From NCBI GenBank assembly GCA_001005265.1, contig CP011392.1, positions 1,237,902-1,301,901 on the forward strand: DNA of 64,000 bases. Direction: 5' to 3'. The position numbers and the translations under genes are program-made. This DNA is from Dehalogenimonas sp. WBC-2. GTDB lineage: Bacteria; Chloroflexota; Dehalococcoidia; Dehalococcoidales; Dehalococcoidaceae. Below are positions 45,194-54,918 of the stretch, piece after piece. The notes under the pieces were generated by a model. The model had not been told where the DNA came from. It did no database searches and saw nothing but the letters and a program-made list of their open reading frames with translations. Every line of letters starts with the position of its first letter. Within the stretch, counting starts at the first letter, position 1.

Positions 45194-46225
45194 TTAAACA
45201 CGAAAATTTAAATCTGCGCCGCAATGCCCGCATTTTGTCCCATCCAGCGCTTTAATCTTGGCATTGAAACCTGAGCGTTCCACTATCTGCTGGCCGCAGG
45301 AGTAGCACGTAGTGTTTGCATGGGCATCACCTGGAATGTTGCCCAGATAGACGAATCTCAAGCCCGCTGCCTTGCCCAGTTGATAAGCATGTTCCAGCGT
45401 CTCGATAGGTGTCGCTGGATAATCCCTCATACGGTAATGAGGGTGAAAGCGAGTAATATGCCAGGGAGTTTCCTTCCCCAGTTTCCTGGAAATCCAGTCT
45501 GCGATGCCGCTGAGCTGGGCATCATCATCGTTTAGTCCCGGCGTAACATTAGTCACCACCTCGACATGCATCCCCCACTTCTCCTTGGCCCGCTCGGCCA
45601 CAGCCAGGATACCTTCAAAGTGCTGAATCCGGGCGATTTTACGGTAGGTATCGTCTCTGAAGCCTTTAACATCAACCCGCCACGCATCAAGGTATGGACC
45701 TATAGTATCGATTTGCTCAAAGGAGGCATATCCGTTGGTGACATATACCGTATACAATCCCTTTTCCTTTGCCAGTTTTGCTGATTCAAAGGTGTATTCC
45801 AGCCAGATCGAAGGCTCATTATATGTCCAGGCGATACCTGCGCAACCTGAACTCATAGCCATCTCCACCGCCTGTGCCGGCAGCATCTGGCGCGCTCGGC
45901 CAAATCCTTCATCATCAGCCGGACAGGCTATCTCCCAATTCTGGCAACCCTCACAATGAAAATTACACCCCCAGCTGCCAAGAGACAAAACCGAAGTGCC
46001 GGGATAAAAATGGTAAAGAGGCTTTTTCTCAATCGGATCGACTGCCATTGAAGAGATTTTGGCATAGGTCAAATTGAATAGACGGCCGCCATTGTTTTGA
46101 TACATGCGGCAAACACCCATCCTGCCGTCATTAATCTGACAATACCACTGGCAGGTGAGGCATTTAACCTGGTCTGCCGGTAATTGCTGCCATAATAAGG
46201 CCGGATACGATATATCCTGTATCAT
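45194..46225 (-). CDS. amrS: AmmeMemoRadiSam system radical SAM enzyme (AmrS)
   Basis: Radical SAM protein of 343 aa similar to pyruvate formate-lyase activators. Cluster cysteines lie in LGSWGCNFHCEGCQNWEIA (C-x3-C-x2-C). An upstream CLTCQWYCQINDGRMGVC block and a C-terminal zinc-ribbon-like CYSCGQQI-CGHCG pair bracket the barrel. Its TATAAT (46239-46234) lies 8 bp before the ATG with no Shine-Dalgarno, another possibly leaderless start. It leads the unit amrS, amrBA, rarA. Confidence 0.93.
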   Translation of the reverse strand: MIQDISYPALLWQQLPADQVKCLTCQWYCQINDGRMGVCRMYQNNGGRLFNLTYAKISSMAVDPIEKKPLYHFYPGTSVLSLGSWGCNFHCEGCQNWEIACPADDEGFGRARQMLPAQAVEMAMSSGCAGIAWTYNEPSIWLEYTFESAKLAKEKGLYTVYVTNGYASFEQIDTIGPYLDAWRVDVKGFRDDTYRKIARIQHFEGILAVAERAKEKWGMHVEVVTNVTPGLNDDDAQLSGIADWISRKLGKETPWHITRFHPHYRMRDYPATPIETLEHAYQLGKAAGLRFVYLGNIPGDAHANTTCYSCGQQIVERSGFNAKIKALDGTKCGHCGADLNFRV

Positions 46226-46393
46226 TGAATATAATTATAACACCCCGACACCTCATCCGATTACGGTCTTCAATCACCTCTGATACCAAAAAGCCAAAAT
46301 AATTCAGCCATCGCGCCTTATATATCGGACTCAACCGTATCGCATCCCCATATTTCGCGCTATACTTGATTTGATTCTGTTTGGGAGGCCAAC

Positions 46394-47284
46394 ATGATTC
46401 TTTTAACCGGCGCCAGCGGCTTCGTTGCCAGCCACCTCATCCCCAGGTTGCAAAAAGATGGCCGCAAATTGCGTTGTTTAGTCACCAATGAGGCAGAAGG
46501 TGCTCGTGTTAAAGCCCCCGGCGCTGAACTTGTCTTTGGCAATGTCACCGATCCCGGCAGTCTGCACGACGCTATGGCCGGTATAGATACCGTGATTCAC
46601 CTGGTGGCTATCATCCGGGAAAACCGTCAGAGCACTTTTCAGCGGGTTAACGTCGCCGGCACCCAAAATATGGTCAACGCCGCCCATGATGCCAGTGTCA
46701 AACGCTTCATCCATATGGGCATTCTCGGTGCCTCCCCCGACCCCCGCTACACCTATCTCCATTCCAAGTGGCTGGGTATGGAAGCAGTCAGGCACTCCGG
46801 CCTGGACTACTCCATCCTTCAACCGTCAGTGATGTTCGGTCAGAGAGCCGGGTTTATAGCCTCTCTGTTGCGTTCAATCCATATGCTGCCTTTTATCGTC
46901 CCGCTGGCTGGCGACGGCAAGAGTCGGCTGCAACCTATATGGGTGGGTGACGTGGTCAGTTGTATCATGAAAATGGTATCGGGAGAAAAAAGCGGTGAAA
47001 GCTGCACCGTCGGCGGACCGGAGATAATGACTTATGAAACCATGTTAGACCAAATCCTGGCGGCTCTGGGTGAAAAACGCATCAAGATCCACGTCCCGCG
47101 GCCCCTGATGCTGCCCGCCGTTGCCGTTATGGGTAAGCTATTCTCCAACCCGCCCATCAGTATGGCGGAGTTCAAATCAATGGAGATTGAAAATACCACC
47201 GACGCTGATGCCGTTCAAAAACAGTTTGGCTTTAGGCCTATGGCTCTGAGAGACGGTCTGGGATATCTGAAGCTTAAGTCTTAA
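46394..47284 (+). CDS. NAD(P)-binding epimerase/dehydratase-like protein (NDUFA9-like atypical SDR)
   Basis: 296 aa. The N-terminal Rossmann motif is LLTGASGFVASHLIPRL (G-x2-G-x2-A). There is a central VIHLVAIIRENRQSTFQRVN and a YLHSKWLGMEAVRHSG segment where a classical SDR would have Tyr-x3-Lys; here Y-L-H-S-K is seen. This fits complex I-NDUFA9/YbjT-like atypical SDRs, which bind NAD(P) but often lack sugar epimerase activity. GGGAGGCC precedes the ATG. Its 3' end overlaps coaE tail-to-tail by 11 bp. Confidence 0.87.
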   Translation: MILLTGASGFVASHLIPRLQKDGRKLRCLVTNEAEGARVKAPGAELVFGNVTDPGSLHDAMAGIDTVIHLVAIIRENRQSTFQRVNVAGTQNMVNAAHDASVKRFIHMGILGASPDPRYTYLHSKWLGMEAVRHSGLDYSILQPSVMFGQRAGFIASLLRSIHMLPFIVPLAGDGKSRLQPIWVGDVVSCIMKMVSGEKSGESCTVGGPEIMTYETMLDQILAALGEKRIKIHVPRPLMLPAVAVMGKLFSNPPISMAEFKSMEIENTTDADAVQKQFGFRPMALRDGLGYLKLKS

Positions 47285-47867
47285 GATTTAACCACATTGC
47301 TCTGACCTTCGCTCTCAGCTCTTCGAGGCTGGTATCAGTGTCGATAACCGCGTTGGCAAAGCGTATTCGCTCCTCGTTAGATGTTTGGGAATGGATACGC
47401 GCCTTGGCTTCAGTTTCAGTGTATCCCATTTTCTCAACCAGGCGTTTCAGCACTACTTCCGGCGGAGCGATGGTCAGCCAGATAGTATCAGTCTGTTTTG
47501 TCCATCCGGCTTCGACCAAAAGCGGCGCTTCCACCACCGCTACTCCATATCCCTGTGCTCTCAGAGTTCTTATTTCCACACCCACCGCCTCGCTAATTGC
47601 GGGATGAGATATAGTATTTAATTTGGAAAGTGCGGCAGAGTCATTAAAAACGACTGTGGCCAGCCGCCGCCGTTCTATATTGCCGTCAGCGGACAGTATT
47701 TGGTTGCCAAAGAGTTGCAAAATCGCTTGTTTAAGCTGCGTGTCCTCGCGTAACAGACGATGACCGACTTTGTCAGCGTCGATGAAAGCCGCGCCGAGTT
47801 CCTTGAGCATAGCCCCAACAGTACTCTTGCCGCTGCCGATCCCGCCGGTAATGCCAATAGTTATCAT
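47274..47867 (-). CDS. coaE: Dephospho-CoA kinase
   Basis: Last step of coenzyme A synthesis: ATP-dependent phosphorylation of dephospho-CoA. P-loop ITGGIGSGKSTVG at the N-terminus, then AAFIDADKVGHRLL and the lid region TEAKARIHSQTSNEERIRFA. The ATG at 47867 (MITIGITGG) fits the family start; the frame reaches 47891. About 197 aa. Confidence 0.93.
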   Translation of the reverse strand: MITIGITGGIGSGKSTVGAMLKELGAAFIDADKVGHRLLREDTQLKQAILQLFGNQILSADGNIERRRLATVVFNDSAALSKLNTISHPAISEAVGVEIRTLRAQGYGVAVVEAPLLVEAGWTKQTDTIWLTIAPPEVVLKRLVEKMGYTETEAKARIHSQTSNEERIRFANAVIDTDTSLEELRAKVRAMWLNLKT

Positions 47868-48047
47868 AATAGTGTTAAAGTCTAGCATCACATTAAATGC
47901 GTTTCAAACCCCCGACGCAATCTGAGGCCTCAAAGCCTTAATCTATAGGCCGCCGTGAAACAGTGAACTGCCGCTCTTGGTCGTTCGTCAAAGCTAATTT
48001 CCGTAATTACGCACACTGCAATTCCAAGTCTTGAAGAACGCTTTCCA

Positions 48048-48077
48048 TTGCTCCCCCATTTGGCATTATGCTATACT
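48048..48077 (+). promoter_or_regulatory. Candidate promoter of rpsB operon
   Basis: TTGCTC (48048-48053), 18-nt spacer, TATACT (48072-48077). A second TATACT at 48085-48090 could pair with TTGGCA at 48060-48065 (19 nt). Either could serve. Confidence 0.4.
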
Positions 48078-48134
48078 GCTATGTTATACTTTCAACTTGG
48101 CTAAATACGTGTGCTTTACTTAGGAGGAGATCAC

Positions 48135-48914
48135 TTGCCGACTACAACCACTAATATCAAAGAGCTACTGGAGTCCGGGGCCCATTTCGGTCACCAGACC
48201 AGCCGCTGGCACCCTAAAATGAAGAAATATATCTTCACCAAGCGCAATGATATCCATATAATCGACCTTGATAAGACCGTCGTGATGCTGGATAAGGCGC
48301 TTGATTTTATTGAGAACACCGCCGCTGAAGGCGGCAAATTATTGGTTGTCGGCACCAAGAAGCAGGCGCAGGAGATAGTCGCTGAGGAATCCAAACGCGG
48401 CGGGATGTACTTCATCAACCAGCGCTGGATCGGCGGTATTCTTACCAACTTCGCCGCCATTCAAACCCGAATTGACTACCTGGTGCGGCTGGAAGATCAG
48501 CACGCCCGTGGTGAATTAGCTCGTCTGCCCAAAAAGGAACAGCTTAAACTGGCTGAAGAGATGCTGCGCCTTAACAAGATGATGGGCGGCTTCAAGGAAA
48601 TGACCGCTTTACCGGAAGTTATTTTCATCATTGATCCCACTAAGGAAAAAATTGCCCTGGCTGAAGCCCAGCGCATGGGTATTCCCGTTGTGGCCATAGT
48701 GGACACCAATTGCAGTCCTGAGGGTATAGACTACCCCATCCCCGCTAATGATGATGCCATGCGCGCCATCAAGCTGATTTTGGGGAAAGTAGCTGACACT
48801 ATGCTGGTAGCCCGCGCGGGTGTGGATAAGATTGAGGTTGAGCAGGTGGACACCTCCGCTGCTGACGCCGAACAGGTGAAAAAACACACCGAAGACATTG
48901 AACTGGCGGCCTAA
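48135..48914 (+). CDS. rpsB: 30S ribosomal protein S2
   Basis: Small-subunit protein S2, bound near the anti-Shine-Dalgarno. Family motifs: [20 protein letters not shown] near the start, [19 protein letters not shown], and a [19 protein letters not shown] block. It starts at TTG 48135, preceded by AGGAGG 8 nt upstream; the frame runs 24 bp further upstream without support. About 259 aa. First gene of the classic rpsB-tsf-pyrH-frr order. Confidence 0.97.
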   Translation: MPTTTTNIKELLESGAHFGHQTSRWHPKMKKYIFTKRNDIHIIDLDKTVVMLDKALDFIENTAAEGGKLLVVGTKKQAQEIVAEESKRGGMYFINQRWIGGILTNFAAIQTRIDYLVRLEDQHARGELARLPKKEQLKLAEEMLRLNKMMGGFKEMTALPEVIFIIDPTKEKIALAEAQRMGIPVVAIVDTNCSPEGIDYPIPANDDAMRAIKLILGKVADTMLVARAGVDKIEVEQVDTSAADAEQVKKHTEDIELAA

Positions 48915-48943
48915 GACTCCCTTTTTTAATACTGACGAGGTTT

Positions 48944-49453
48944 ATGACATTGCAAATATCTACTGAAGCGATTAAAACTCTGCGTGAGAAATGCGGCGCT
49001 GGCGTTATGGAGTGCCGTAATGCCCTGGCTGAAACCGAGGGCAACATTGATAAGGCTTTTGAGACCCTCCAGGCCAAAGGTTTCCTTAAGGCTGCGAAGA
49101 AGGCCGAGCGCGTCACCGGTCAGGGACTGGTTGAGGCCTATGTGCACACCGGCGGCCGGGTCGGTGCCCTGATTGAACTCAACTGTGAAACTGATTTTGT
49201 CGCCCGCACCGATGAATTCAAGAGCCTGGCTCACGATGTGGCTATGCAAGTCGCGGCCATGTGTCCGCTATACCTGGCTGAAAGCGATCGGCCGGCTGAC
49301 TGTGAAATAGATGCTGCAAGCGCCTGCCTGCTGTTGCAACCATTTATCAAAGATCCCTCCAAATCAATTAATGATCTCATTACCGCCGTTATCGCCCGCA
49401 CCGGTGAGAATATCCGTCTTAAAAGATTCGTCCGCTTTGAACTTGGCGGTTAA
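48944..49453 (+). CDS. tsf: Elongation factor Ts (short form)
   Basis: Nucleotide-exchange factor for EF-Tu. The N-terminal UBA-like domain and TDF-type signature are present: IKTLREKCGAGVMECRNALAETEG and VGALIELNCETDFVART. At 169 aa it is about half the E. coli length, a short form common outside Proteobacteria. It follows rpsB by 29 bp. Confidence 0.96.
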   Translation: MTLQISTEAIKTLREKCGAGVMECRNALAETEGNIDKAFETLQAKGFLKAAKKAERVTGQGLVEAYVHTGGRVGALIELNCETDFVARTDEFKSLAHDVAMQVAAMCPLYLAESDRPADCEIDAASACLLLQPFIKDPSKSINDLITAVIARTGENIRLKRFVRFELGG

Positions 49454-49542
49454 CGGTTAAGCAGGTAAAAGCGTTTTCAACCGGGCAACCGGCGAGGAAT
49501 AATAAAGCTGGTACTGTCAATAAGAGGAGGCTGCAGACCTAA

Positions 49543-50352
<810 letters not shown>

Positions 50353-50354
50353 TT

Positions 50355-50915
50355 ATGACTGTAACTGAGATCATGCAACAGGCTGAAAAAAAGATGACTG
50401 TCTCAATAGAGGTATTGCACCGTGAACTGAGTGCCATTCGCACCGGCCGCGCCTCCACTGCCATCATTGAGCACGTCCGAGTGGACTATGCTGGCACCCC
50501 CACCCCAATTCACCACATGGCTAACGTCTCGGTACCGGATGCCCGACTGTTGCTCATTCAACCCTGGGATCGTTCCATGATGGGGCAGATAGAAAAAGCC
50601 CTTATGAAGTCTGATCTCGGCCTAACCCCTTCAAATGACGGTCAGGTTATCCGGCTGTCCATTCCGCCCCTGTCCCAGGAACGCCGGGTCGAGTTGACTA
50701 AAATGGTGCACAAACGCGTAGAAGAGGACAAGATCGCTATCCGCAACCTGCGCCGGGACGCCCAAGAACATATTAAAAAACTGGAAAAAGATAAGGAACT
50801 CTCGCAGGATGAGAGTAAACGCGCTCAGGACCAGTTGCAAAAACTCACCGACTCCTACACCCAGAAAGCTGAAATGTTAGGCAAGGACAAGGAACAGGAA
50901 CTTCTAAGCGGTTAG
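50355..50915 (+). CDS. frr: Ribosome recycling factor
   Basis: Splits post-termination ribosomes together with EF-G. About 186 aa, with REL-SAIRTGRAS, DARLLLIQPWDRSMMGQIEKA and RRDAQEHIKKLEKDKELSQD, all diagnostic. The ATG at 50355 begins 2 bp after the pyrH stop. It ends the translation operon before a strong terminator. Confidence 0.96.
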   Translation: MTVTEIMQQAEKKMTVSIEVLHRELSAIRTGRASTAIIEHVRVDYAGTPTPIHHMANVSVPDARLLLIQPWDRSMMGQIEKALMKSDLGLTPSNDGQVIRLSIPPLSQERRVELTKMVHKRVEEDKIAIRNLRRDAQEHIKKLEKDKELSQDESKRAQDQLQKLTDSYTQKAEMLGKDKEQELLSG

Positions 50916-50938
50916 AACACATTAGTGCAGTACCAGGA

Positions 50939-50962
50939 GAGGCGTCTGAGACGCCTCTTTTT
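50939..50962 (+). terminator. Rho-independent terminator of rpsB-tsf-pyrH-frr
   Basis: Stem GAGGCGTC/GACGCCTC with loop TGA, followed by T5 (50958-50962). Confidence 0.92.
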
Positions 50963-51197
50963 CATGTTGATGGATAGCAACGGTCAGACCATCGCGTTTC
51001 CGGGGCTACAATTCGATAAATATATCACTTAATTTGCGCTAAATTCAGCAGAATCCGCTAGCTGCCAATCTCCATAATTCCTTCACATTTTTTATTTATA
51101 ATACGGAATGTTATCTTTCATTTGTTACCGGATGTCCTTAGGGATATTATTTAAGAAGCAGATATTAATCCCAGACCCATAAGGAGATACTACCACT

Positions 51198-52049
51198 ATG
51201 AAAACATGGCTGTTATCGGTAATCTTAGCCCTTTTACTGGTCGGCACCGCTGTCAACGGAGGTTTGCTCTTGCAGACCAACGCCGACCTCAACAACACCG
51301 CCACTGATCTATCGGCTTTGGAAAACGCCAATACTGCCTTACAGGCTACTTTTGACCAACAACAGGCTCAGACAGCCGCCCTGCAGACCAGCATAATAGC
51401 CCTGCAGGCAGCCGTTTCAGAACCAGGATCCGCGTCAGTTGGGACAGATTTCACAAAACTGGTACAGAAAATAGAGCCTTCCGTAGTTTACATTGAGGTG
51501 TCTGACCGTTTCGGCCCCGCGGGTTCTGGTTCCGGCACCATCATCCGCAGCGATGGTTTTATCCTGACTAATCAGCATGTAATTGACGGGGCAACGGCAA
51601 TCACTGTGAGACTCATGACCGGTGAAACGTTCAGCGCCACTGTGGTTGTCAGCAGTGCTGATCTTGACCTGGCGATTCTGAAACCAACTTCTTCTAAAAC
51701 CAATCTGCCGGCTGTCACCATCGGTTCCTCTGCCGCCGTGGTTGTCGGCGGGGAGATAATAACTTGTGGCTTTCCACTTGGGGATGAACTGCCGGGGCCA
51801 GCCACATTTAACACCGGTATCGTTTCAGCTATCAGGAATATGATTTCACAAAACACTCTTAATCCCAGCATAAAATTAGACTATATCCAGATGGATGCTG
51901 ATATTAACCCGGGCAATAGTGGCGGCGGCATGTTCAACCAGAAGGGAGAACTGATCGGTGTGCCAGCTTATGGCTATGACCCGGGCATCAATTTCGCCAT
52001 CCCTATCGACGCCGCCCTGAATTTGATCCAGAGCGCCTACGCCAAATAA
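51198..52049 (+). CDS. HtrA/DegP-like trypsin-type serine protease, membrane-anchored
   Basis: 283 aa. An N-terminal signal anchor (WLLSVILALLLVGTAVNGG) is followed by a coiled-coil-like Ala/Leu/Gln stretch (about residues 28-75), then a trypsin-like domain. The triad is intact: His in ILTNQHVIDGA, Asp in SSADLDLAILKP, Ser in INPGNSGGGMF. There is no PDZ domain. It probably acts outside the membrane on misfolded or surface proteins. AAGGAG lies 12 nt before the ATG. A diverged paralogue follows directly. Confidence 0.9.
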   Translation: MKTWLLSVILALLLVGTAVNGGLLLQTNADLNNTATDLSALENANTALQATFDQQQAQTAALQTSIIALQAAVSEPGSASVGTDFTKLVQKIEPSVVYIEVSDRFGPAGSGSGTIIRSDGFILTNQHVIDGATAITVRLMTGETFSATVVVSSADLDLAILKPTSSKTNLPAVTIGSSAAVVVGGEIITCGFPLGDELPGPATFNTGIVSAIRNMISQNTLNPSIKLDYIQMDADINPGNSGGGMFNQKGELIGVPAYGYDPGINFAIPIDAALNLIQSAYAK

Positions 52050-52071
52050 CCGGAGTGATTGAGAACATTAT

Positions 52072-52899
52072 ATGAAAAATTCGATTGCTATCGTTTTGGT
52101 AGCTCTAATCATACTGGCTAATGGTGCCGTTGCCGCCCTGCGCGTTGACGCCGTCAACGGTGTGGACGACCAGCAGACCAGCATAACCGCTTTGGAATCA
52201 GCCAATAGCTCTCTGCAAAACGCTATTGCCGCTTTGCAGACGGAACAGAATCAAGCCGCCCTGGACGTAGCCGCTTTGGAAGCTCTAATCAATGAAGGTT
52301 CCTCCGGTGCCGTTACCACTGTCCCCAAATACGGCGCATTGATCGCACAGATTGATCCGGTCGTGGTCAAGTTCACCGCCACTGGCGGTTTAAGAGGTTT
52401 CGGTTCTGGCGTTATTGTCACGTCAAATGGTTATGTGCTCACCGTCCTGCACTCAGTCACTGGCGCACGTAACATCAAAGTTACTCTTAATACTGGCGAA
52501 CAGTTTGACGCAACTATCTTTGCCACCTCCGATGTTGCGACAAATCTGGCTCTGCTTAAAATCAATACCACTCGCACCGACCTGCCCTTTGTTAACCTGG
52601 GTTCAATGGCGGATCTTTCAACCGGTCAGACTGTGATGGCTGCCGGGTATCCTCAGAGCGCTGACCTTCCCGGCCCCGCCACTTTCACCATAGGCATCGT
52701 TTCCGCCTTGCGTACCGCTACAGATTTTAATTACATCCAAAGTGATGCTCCTATCGCCCCCGGCAGCGGCGGCGGCGGTCTGTTTACCTTGGATGGCAAA
52801 GTAGTCGGTATTGCTGCCAACGCAGAACCGGACACAAACGGTATCTTTGAATTTATCCCCATTGATCTGGCCGCCAGTCTGCTTGAAAACGCCACTTGA
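52072..52899 (+). CDS. HtrA-like paralogue with altered catalytic residues (probable pseudoprotease)
   Basis: 275 aa with the same layout as the preceding gene: signal anchor, coiled-coil-like spacer (ITALESANSSLQNAIAALQT) and trypsin fold. The His remains (YVLTVLHSVTG). The Asp position reads SDVATNLALLKI, so D is replaced by N. The active-site loop reads IAPGSGGGGLF against NPGNSGGGMF in the neighbour, so the aligned nucleophile is Gly with a Ser one residue earlier. Activity is therefore doubtful. It may bind rather than cut substrates, or regulate its neighbour. Confidence 0.87.
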   Translation: MKNSIAIVLVALIILANGAVAALRVDAVNGVDDQQTSITALESANSSLQNAIAALQTEQNQAALDVAALEALINEGSSGAVTTVPKYGALIAQIDPVVVKFTATGGLRGFGSGVIVTSNGYVLTVLHSVTGARNIKVTLNTGEQFDATIFATSDVATNLALLKINTTRTDLPFVNLGSMADLSTGQTVMAAGYPQSADLPGPATFTIGIVSALRTATDFNYIQSDAPIAPGSGGGGLFTLDGKVVGIAANAEPDTNGIFEFIPIDLAASLLENAT

Positions 52900-52916
52900 A
52901 ACATACCACAAACAAA

Positions 52917-52957
52917 AAATCAGACTCGAGGCTGTTTGACAGCCTCGAGTCTGATTT
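52917..52957. terminator. Bidirectional terminator between convergent units
   Basis: Perfect 19-bp stem (left arm 52917-52935, right arm 52939-52957) around TTG, A-rich on the left and T-rich on the right. It ends the protease pair and, from the other side, the ABC-2 permease unit. Confidence 0.88.
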
Positions 52958-52977
52958 AAATATTGACTAATCCCGGA

Positions 52978-53823
52978 TCATGCCTTACGCATATAAGTCC
53001 GCACCGTAATAGGGACAAATACTGCCAGCACCACCAGCGCTCCCAGTATCGAGAGCCCGAAATCATGACTGATAACACCCTGGTTGACAATTTCCCGAAC
53101 GGCGGTGATCAGGTGGGAAACGGGGTTCACATTGACAAACCATCGGAGAAAGCCGGGCAGAGTATCCACCGGCACGAAGGCGTTGGACAAAAAGGTCAGC
53201 GGGAACATCACCAGTAGAGAAATGCCCTGCACCGCTGCGGCATTACGGGAGATAACGCCCAGGAAGGCGAATATCCAGCTGATGCACCAGGCAAAGGCGA
53301 TGACAAACACGCTGGCCCCCAGCACACTGCCGAAACCGGCTTCTGGCCGGAAGCCAATCAGATAACCCATGGCGAAGGTCAGCACCGTTACGATAGCATA
53401 GCGGATCATATCCGCCACCAGCGGCCCAGCCAGCGGCGCAATGCGCGCGATCGGTAGCGACTTGAAACGGTCGAATACGCCCTTGTCCATATCCTCGCGA
53501 AGTTGCACCCCGGTGGCCACAGAACCGGTCAGTATGCCCTGCGCCAGGATACCGGGGATAATGATCGGCAGATAAGCATGCACATTACCGGCAACCGCCC
53601 CACCGAAGAGGTAGGTAAACATCAGGGTGAACAGGATCGGCTGAAAGATAACGTCGGCCAGCTGTTCCGGCGAATGGCGGACTTTCAGCAATCCCCGGTA
53701 AGCCATGGTCAGCACGTTGCTGAGCGCTTGCATAAAACCGCTATGGTTACTGTACCGGCGCTCAGATCCCGGAACGATAGGAGTCTTTATAGGGATTTGG
53801 TGTTCGATAATATTAGTGGCCAT
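52978..53823 (-). CDS. ABC-2 type exporter permease (DrrB-like)
   Basis: 281 aa with six hydrophobic helices. The ABC-2 signature is seen in LFTLMFTYLFGGAVAG and MFPLTFLSNAFVPVDTLPGFLRWF. The start is the ATG at 53823 with GGAAGG upstream; it lies inside the end of the ATPase gene (11-bp overlap). With DrrA-like ATPase it would export a lipophilic drug or lipid. Confidence 0.9.
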   Translation of the reverse strand: MATNIIEHQIPIKTPIVPGSERRYSNHSGFMQALSNVLTMAYRGLLKVRHSPEQLADVIFQPILFTLMFTYLFGGAVAGNVHAYLPIIIPGILAQGILTGSVATGVQLREDMDKGVFDRFKSLPIARIAPLAGPLVADMIRYAIVTVLTFAMGYLIGFRPEAGFGSVLGASVFVIAFAWCISWIFAFLGVISRNAAAVQGISLLVMFPLTFLSNAFVPVDTLPGFLRWFVNVNPVSHLITAVREIVNQGVISHDFGLSILGALVVLAVFVPITVRTYMRKA

Positions 53824-54808
53824 TGTTGCTTCCTTCCGATTTCTGTGCGTCTGTGGTACTGGTATGGCCGGTGATAGCCAGGAAAACCTCGTCAAGCGTC
53901 GGCGTCTTGACGCTCACCTCAGCAAGATGGATATCGGCATTCCGCAAGGCGAACAGCACATCGGTTATGCGGTCGGGGTTCGACATCGGCGCAGTTATGA
54001 GTCCTTGGACTGAAAGATAACTCTCCACGTCAAGGACTGTGCTGATGATGCTCCTGGCCTCCAAGTCTTTACCTTTATCGCTGAGTTTTAATTCCAGCGA
54101 CGCGAGACCGACCGAAGCCTTGAGTTCCCGGGGCGTACCTTCAGCAATGACCTGGCCGCGGTCTATTACCGCTATCCTGTCTGCCAATTGATCGGCCTCA
54201 TCAAGATACTGTGTCGTTAATAGCACCGTTGAACCATTGGCCACCAGTTGGCGGATAGTGCTCCACATCTGGTTGCGCGTCCGCGGGTCCAGTCCGGTTG
54301 TTGGTTCGTCCAGAAAGATAAGAGGCGGCTGAGAGATCAGACTGGCCGCCAGATCAAGTTTACGGCGCATACCGCCGGAATACTTGGATAACGGCCGGTT
54401 GGCCGCTTCGGTAAGACCGAACTCTTCCAGCAGCTCAGCGGCCTTTTTACGGGCCTCTTTACCACTCAAACCGAGCAGCCGTGAAAAAACGACCAGATTC
54501 TCTGTTGCCGACAGCGCCTCGTCGACTGATGCGTACTGACCGGTTACCCCGATCAATTGACGTACAATATGCGCTTCCTTTTGCACGTCGTGACCAAATA
54601 TTGTTGCTGAACCGGCATCGGGTTTCAACAATGTCGCCAGCATCCTGATGGTAGTCGTCTTCCCTGCGCCGTTAGGTCCCAGCACCCCGTAGATGCTGCC
54701 GGTAGGTACCCTTAAATCAATACCGTCGACAGCGCGGTTGTCGCCGAAGATTTTTACTAATCCTTGGGCTTCGATTGCCAAACTCGGGTTATTATCCTGC
54801 CCTGCCAT
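53813..54808 (-). CDS. Daunorubicin-resistance-type ABC exporter ATPase (DrrA-like)
   Basis: 331 aa. Walker A YGVLGPNGAGKTTTIRML, signature KYSGGMRRKLDLA, Walker B LIFLDEPTTGLDPRTRNQMW. A C-terminal DrrA-type extension (LTEDTD-free, ending DEVFLAITG) is present. Partner of the overlapping permease gene. Its promoter (54841-54869) mirrors that of the upstream padR gene, suggesting joint PadR control. Confidence 0.93.
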   Translation of the reverse strand: MAGQDNNPSLAIEAQGLVKIFGDNRAVDGIDLRVPTGSIYGVLGPNGAGKTTTIRMLATLLKPDAGSATIFGHDVQKEAHIVRQLIGVTGQYASVDEALSATENLVVFSRLLGLSGKEARKKAAELLEEFGLTEAANRPLSKYSGGMRRKLDLAASLISQPPLIFLDEPTTGLDPRTRNQMWSTIRQLVANGSTVLLTTQYLDEADQLADRIAVIDRGQVIAEGTPRELKASVGLASLELKLSDKGKDLEARSIISTVLDVESYLSVQGLITAPMSNPDRITDVLFALRNADIHLAEVSVKTPTLDEVFLAITGHTSTTDAQKSEGSNNGH

Positions 54809-54840
54809 GCTTCTCCTTCTATACTCAATTATTTGCAGTT

Positions 54841-54871
54841 ATTGTAAGCCTTTTTATTGATATTGTCAATA
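54841..54871 (-). promoter_or_regulatory. Promoter of the ABC-2 exporter, with inverted repeat on the -35
   Basis: TTGACA (54869-54864), 17-nt spacer, TACAAT (54846-54841). An inverted repeat TATTGA/TCAATA (54855-54871) covers the -35 box. Confidence 0.75.
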
Positions 54872-54918
54872 GTTATTTTAATTATATTGATTTATTGGCG
54901 GTATGGCATAAATTAACT

